From positions 1 through 64,000 of the forward strand of contig JBMHBT010000002.1 in the NCBI GenBank assembly GCA_049890275.1: a DNA stretch of 64,000 bases, in the 5' to 3' direction. Shown here in pieces: positions 62,420 through 64,000 of the stretch; positions within the stretch are counted from its first letter, which is position 1; each line of letters begins with the position of its first letter. The translations under genes were made by a program, and so were the position numbers. This DNA is from UBA7374 sp049890275 (lineage in GTDB: Bacteria; Verrucomicrobiota; Verrucomicrobiia; Opitutales; Coraliomargaritaceae). The notes beneath the pieces are model-generated. The model saw only the letters and a list, made by a program, of their open reading frames with translations. It was not told the DNA's origin and ran no database searches.

Positions 62420-64000
62420 ATGCGGAAAAACGGCACAAAGGCATCGCAAGGTATATTGCTGATAACCGATAACCCGGAGCTTCAGAAAGATATTCGTAAG
62501 AGTCTGGAAAAGGCTGCTAGACCTTATGACTTGTTAGCGGTTCCAACTGTAGAGGAGAGCCTTGCGATATTTAGCGAAGCCCGTTTTGAGATAGCTTTAC
62601 TGGATTATTCGGTTGGTTCGAGTGCCGCATTGGAGGTGATTTGTTCTGCTTCAGCATGTGCTGTGGTCTTGCTCATAGCTAATGGTAGTCATCCAAAGCA
62701 TCTGCCTTCTGGAGTTCAGGATTGCTTGAGCTTCGAGGCTTTAGATGCGGCGGAGATGGACCGACGGATTACTTATGCGATTGACCGGGCGGCTTGGTTC
62801 AAGAGGGAGCGTCATGCTCTTGTTGGTTCTAGCCCTGTTGATAGTATTTTTATTAAACAGGTTTTTGATGCTTCAACGCAGCCGATGTTAGTACTCAAGA
62901 ACTCTCAGGAAATTGTTCTTTTGAATGCCGCTGCTTCAAGGCTTCTGGAAAATGAACCCAATTCTTTAGTGGGTGAAATTTCTCCCTTCAATGCGCGAGC
63001 GAAAGAGAGTCGTTTCATCGAAATTCCTGATAAAGAGGGTATAGTTCGTCAGATGGAACTGCAATCTTCTGATTTTTCCCATGAGGGGGAGTTGTACATT
63101 TTAGTCATTCTACAAGAGATAACTGGATGTATGGATTCTTCCGAGCTCACTGATCGGGAAAAAAGGAATCTAGGGCGACCAGAAGAAGAGTTGGCTGTTA
63201 GTAAAGAAGAGCCGACTCAAGGGGAAAGTTTGTTCAATGAATCGCTTCTCTCAATGGGACACTTAGCCGGTGGCATTGCTCATGATTTTAATAATATCCT
63301 GACCGCTGTATTGGGAAATTTGTCTATCGTTCGCATGGCTTTAGGCGCGAATCATGCAGAGGCTGAAAAACTCCTTTCTGCGGAAAAAGCAGTGGTACAG
63401 GCAAAAAGCCTGACTCAACAGCTACTTGCCTTCTCGAAGGGAGGTGCTCCGGAGATCGAGCCGATACGATTAGATGTATTAGTGCGCGACTGTGCAGACT
63501 TTGTTCTGCGTGGATCCAATGTTCGATATGAGATTTCTGTTGAGCCGGATTTATGGGTGACGGATGCAGACCAAGGGCAGATAAGTCAAGTGATCCATAA
63601 CCTTCTGATCAATGCGGATCAAGCGATGTTATCGGGGGGGGTACTTTCGATTCGGCTGGAAAATCGAGAGATCGAAGATGGGGAAATACCGGAACTTTTA
63701 TCTGGCAGTTATCTATGTTTGGAGGTGTGCGATAGCGGTGATGGAATTTCTCCGGAGAATTTAAAGCGTATATTTGAACCTTACTTCACCACAAAAAAAT
63801 CCGGCAACGGGCTTGGCTTGGCTTCCTGCCTCTCGATTCTCAAGCGGCACAGTGGTTTATTAACCGTCGATTCGAAGCTGGGCTCCGGGTCTACTTTTCG
63901 TGTGTTTCTTCCTAAATCGGATAACTCTGTCGAGAATCGATGGGCCAACGATGTTTCTTTGGATGAGGACGAACTGCCGCCTGAAGGGACGGGTCGTATT
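62420..64000 (+). CDS. Hybrid histidine kinase with degenerate N-terminal receiver (partial)
   Basis: This gene runs off the window edge; 527 codons are visible from the ATG at 62420. An N-terminal receiver-like domain (GILLITDNPELQ...ALLDYSVG) lacks the usual acidic pair. A PAS-like domain (QPMLVLKNSQEIVLLNAAASRLLENE) follows, then NtrB-type HisKA with LSMGHLAGGIAHDFNNILTAVLG, then HATPase_c with HNLLINADQAM and the G boxes CDSGDGISP and KKSGNGLGLASC. The visible end (PEGTGRI) suggests a further receiver domain beyond the edge. The target is unknown; position downstream of the pilus block is suggestive only. Confidence 0.88.
   Translation, partial: MRKNGTKASQGILLITDNPELQKDIRKSLEKAARPYDLLAVPTVEESLAIFSEARFEIALLDYSVGSSAALEVICSASACAVVLLIANGSHPKHLPSGVQDCLSFEALDAAEMDRRITYAIDRAAWFKRERHALVGSSPVDSIFIKQVFDASTQPMLVLKNSQEIVLLNAAASRLLENEPNSLVGEISPFNARAKESRFIEIPDKEGIVRQMELQSSDFSHEGELYILVILQEITGCMDSSELTDREKRNLGRPEEELAVSKEEPTQGESLFNESLLSMGHLAGGIAHDFNNILTAVLGNLSIVRMALGANHAEAEKLLSAEKAVVQAKSLTQQLLAFSKGGAPEIEPIRLDVLVRDCADFVLRGSNVRYEISVEPDLWVTDADQGQISQVIHNLLINADQAMLSGGVLSIRLENREIEDGEIPELLSGSYLCLEVCDSGDGISPENLKRIFEPYFTTKKSGNGLGLASCLSILKRHSGLLTVDSKLGSGSTFRVFLPKSDNSVENRWANDVSLDEDELPPEGTGRI

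Overview
The window is a contiguous, gene-dense stretch of a bacterial chromosome of moderate GC. It most resembles the phylum Verrucomicrobiota, probably class Opitutae (inference). The strongest clue is the five-gene set at 44383-51387, which matches in order and architecture the pilus-like cluster known from Akkermansia (Amuc_1102 to Amuc_1098). Most starts inspected lack a Shine-Dalgarno sequence. I saw no rRNA, tRNA, CRISPR array, insertion sequence or prophage. Nearly everything is vertically inherited core or lineage-specific sequence.

Layout. 0.4-3.5 kb: miaB, a gamma-glutamylcyclotransferase-like protein, a HAD hydrolase and a small membrane protein. 3.6-8.0 kb: recA, then mnmE-mnmG, with a perfect 16-bp parS-like palindrome inside mnmG. 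8.0-11.2 kb: phoB-phoR preceded by four 11-bp-phased Pho-box-like half sites, then trmB. 11.4-18.1 kb: a complete F1Fo ATP synthase operon (a, c, b, delta, alpha, gamma, beta, epsilon) with a strong UNCG-loop hairpin between the c and b genes and an unusually short delta subunit. 18.5-21.6 kb (minus strand): coaX, birA, nadC and a lipoprotein. 21.7-27.6 kb: two poorly characterised envelope proteins, a Prc/Tsp protease overlapping a rhomboid protease, and a ferredoxin. 27.6-31.5 kb: trkH, trkA and an aldose epimerase family protein. 31.6-35.3 kb: nfeD(long)-nfeD(short)-floA plus a membrane-anchored unknown. 35.2-39.5 kb (minus strand): gmk, a membrane protein, a TraB/GumN protein and an M3 oligopeptidase. 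39.6-44.2 kb: an enoyl reductase of the MECR type, a TPR/LysM lipoprotein, a cysteine desulfurase, recF and a Nudix hydrolase.

44.4-62.0 kb is the most distinctive region: a type IV pilus/type II secretion-like machine in two blocks. Block 1 (44383-51387) encodes an Amuc_1102-like exported protein, a PilM-PilN fusion, Amuc_1100- and Amuc_1099-like proteins and a secretin, and closes with a clear terminator. Block 2 (54321-61956) encodes a major prepilin, the PilB/GspE ATPase, the PilC/GspF platform, an oversized prepilin, and a second set of alignment proteins (PilM/N- or GspL-like, PilO-like, PilP/GspC-like). Between them lie a possibly frameshifted small gene and, divergent from the pilin, a polytopic GT-C protein resembling STT3/PglB oligosaccharyltransferases but lacking the WWDYG motif. 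No PilT or prepilin peptidase is present here. The window ends with a phasin-like protein and a hybrid histidine kinase cut off by the edge.
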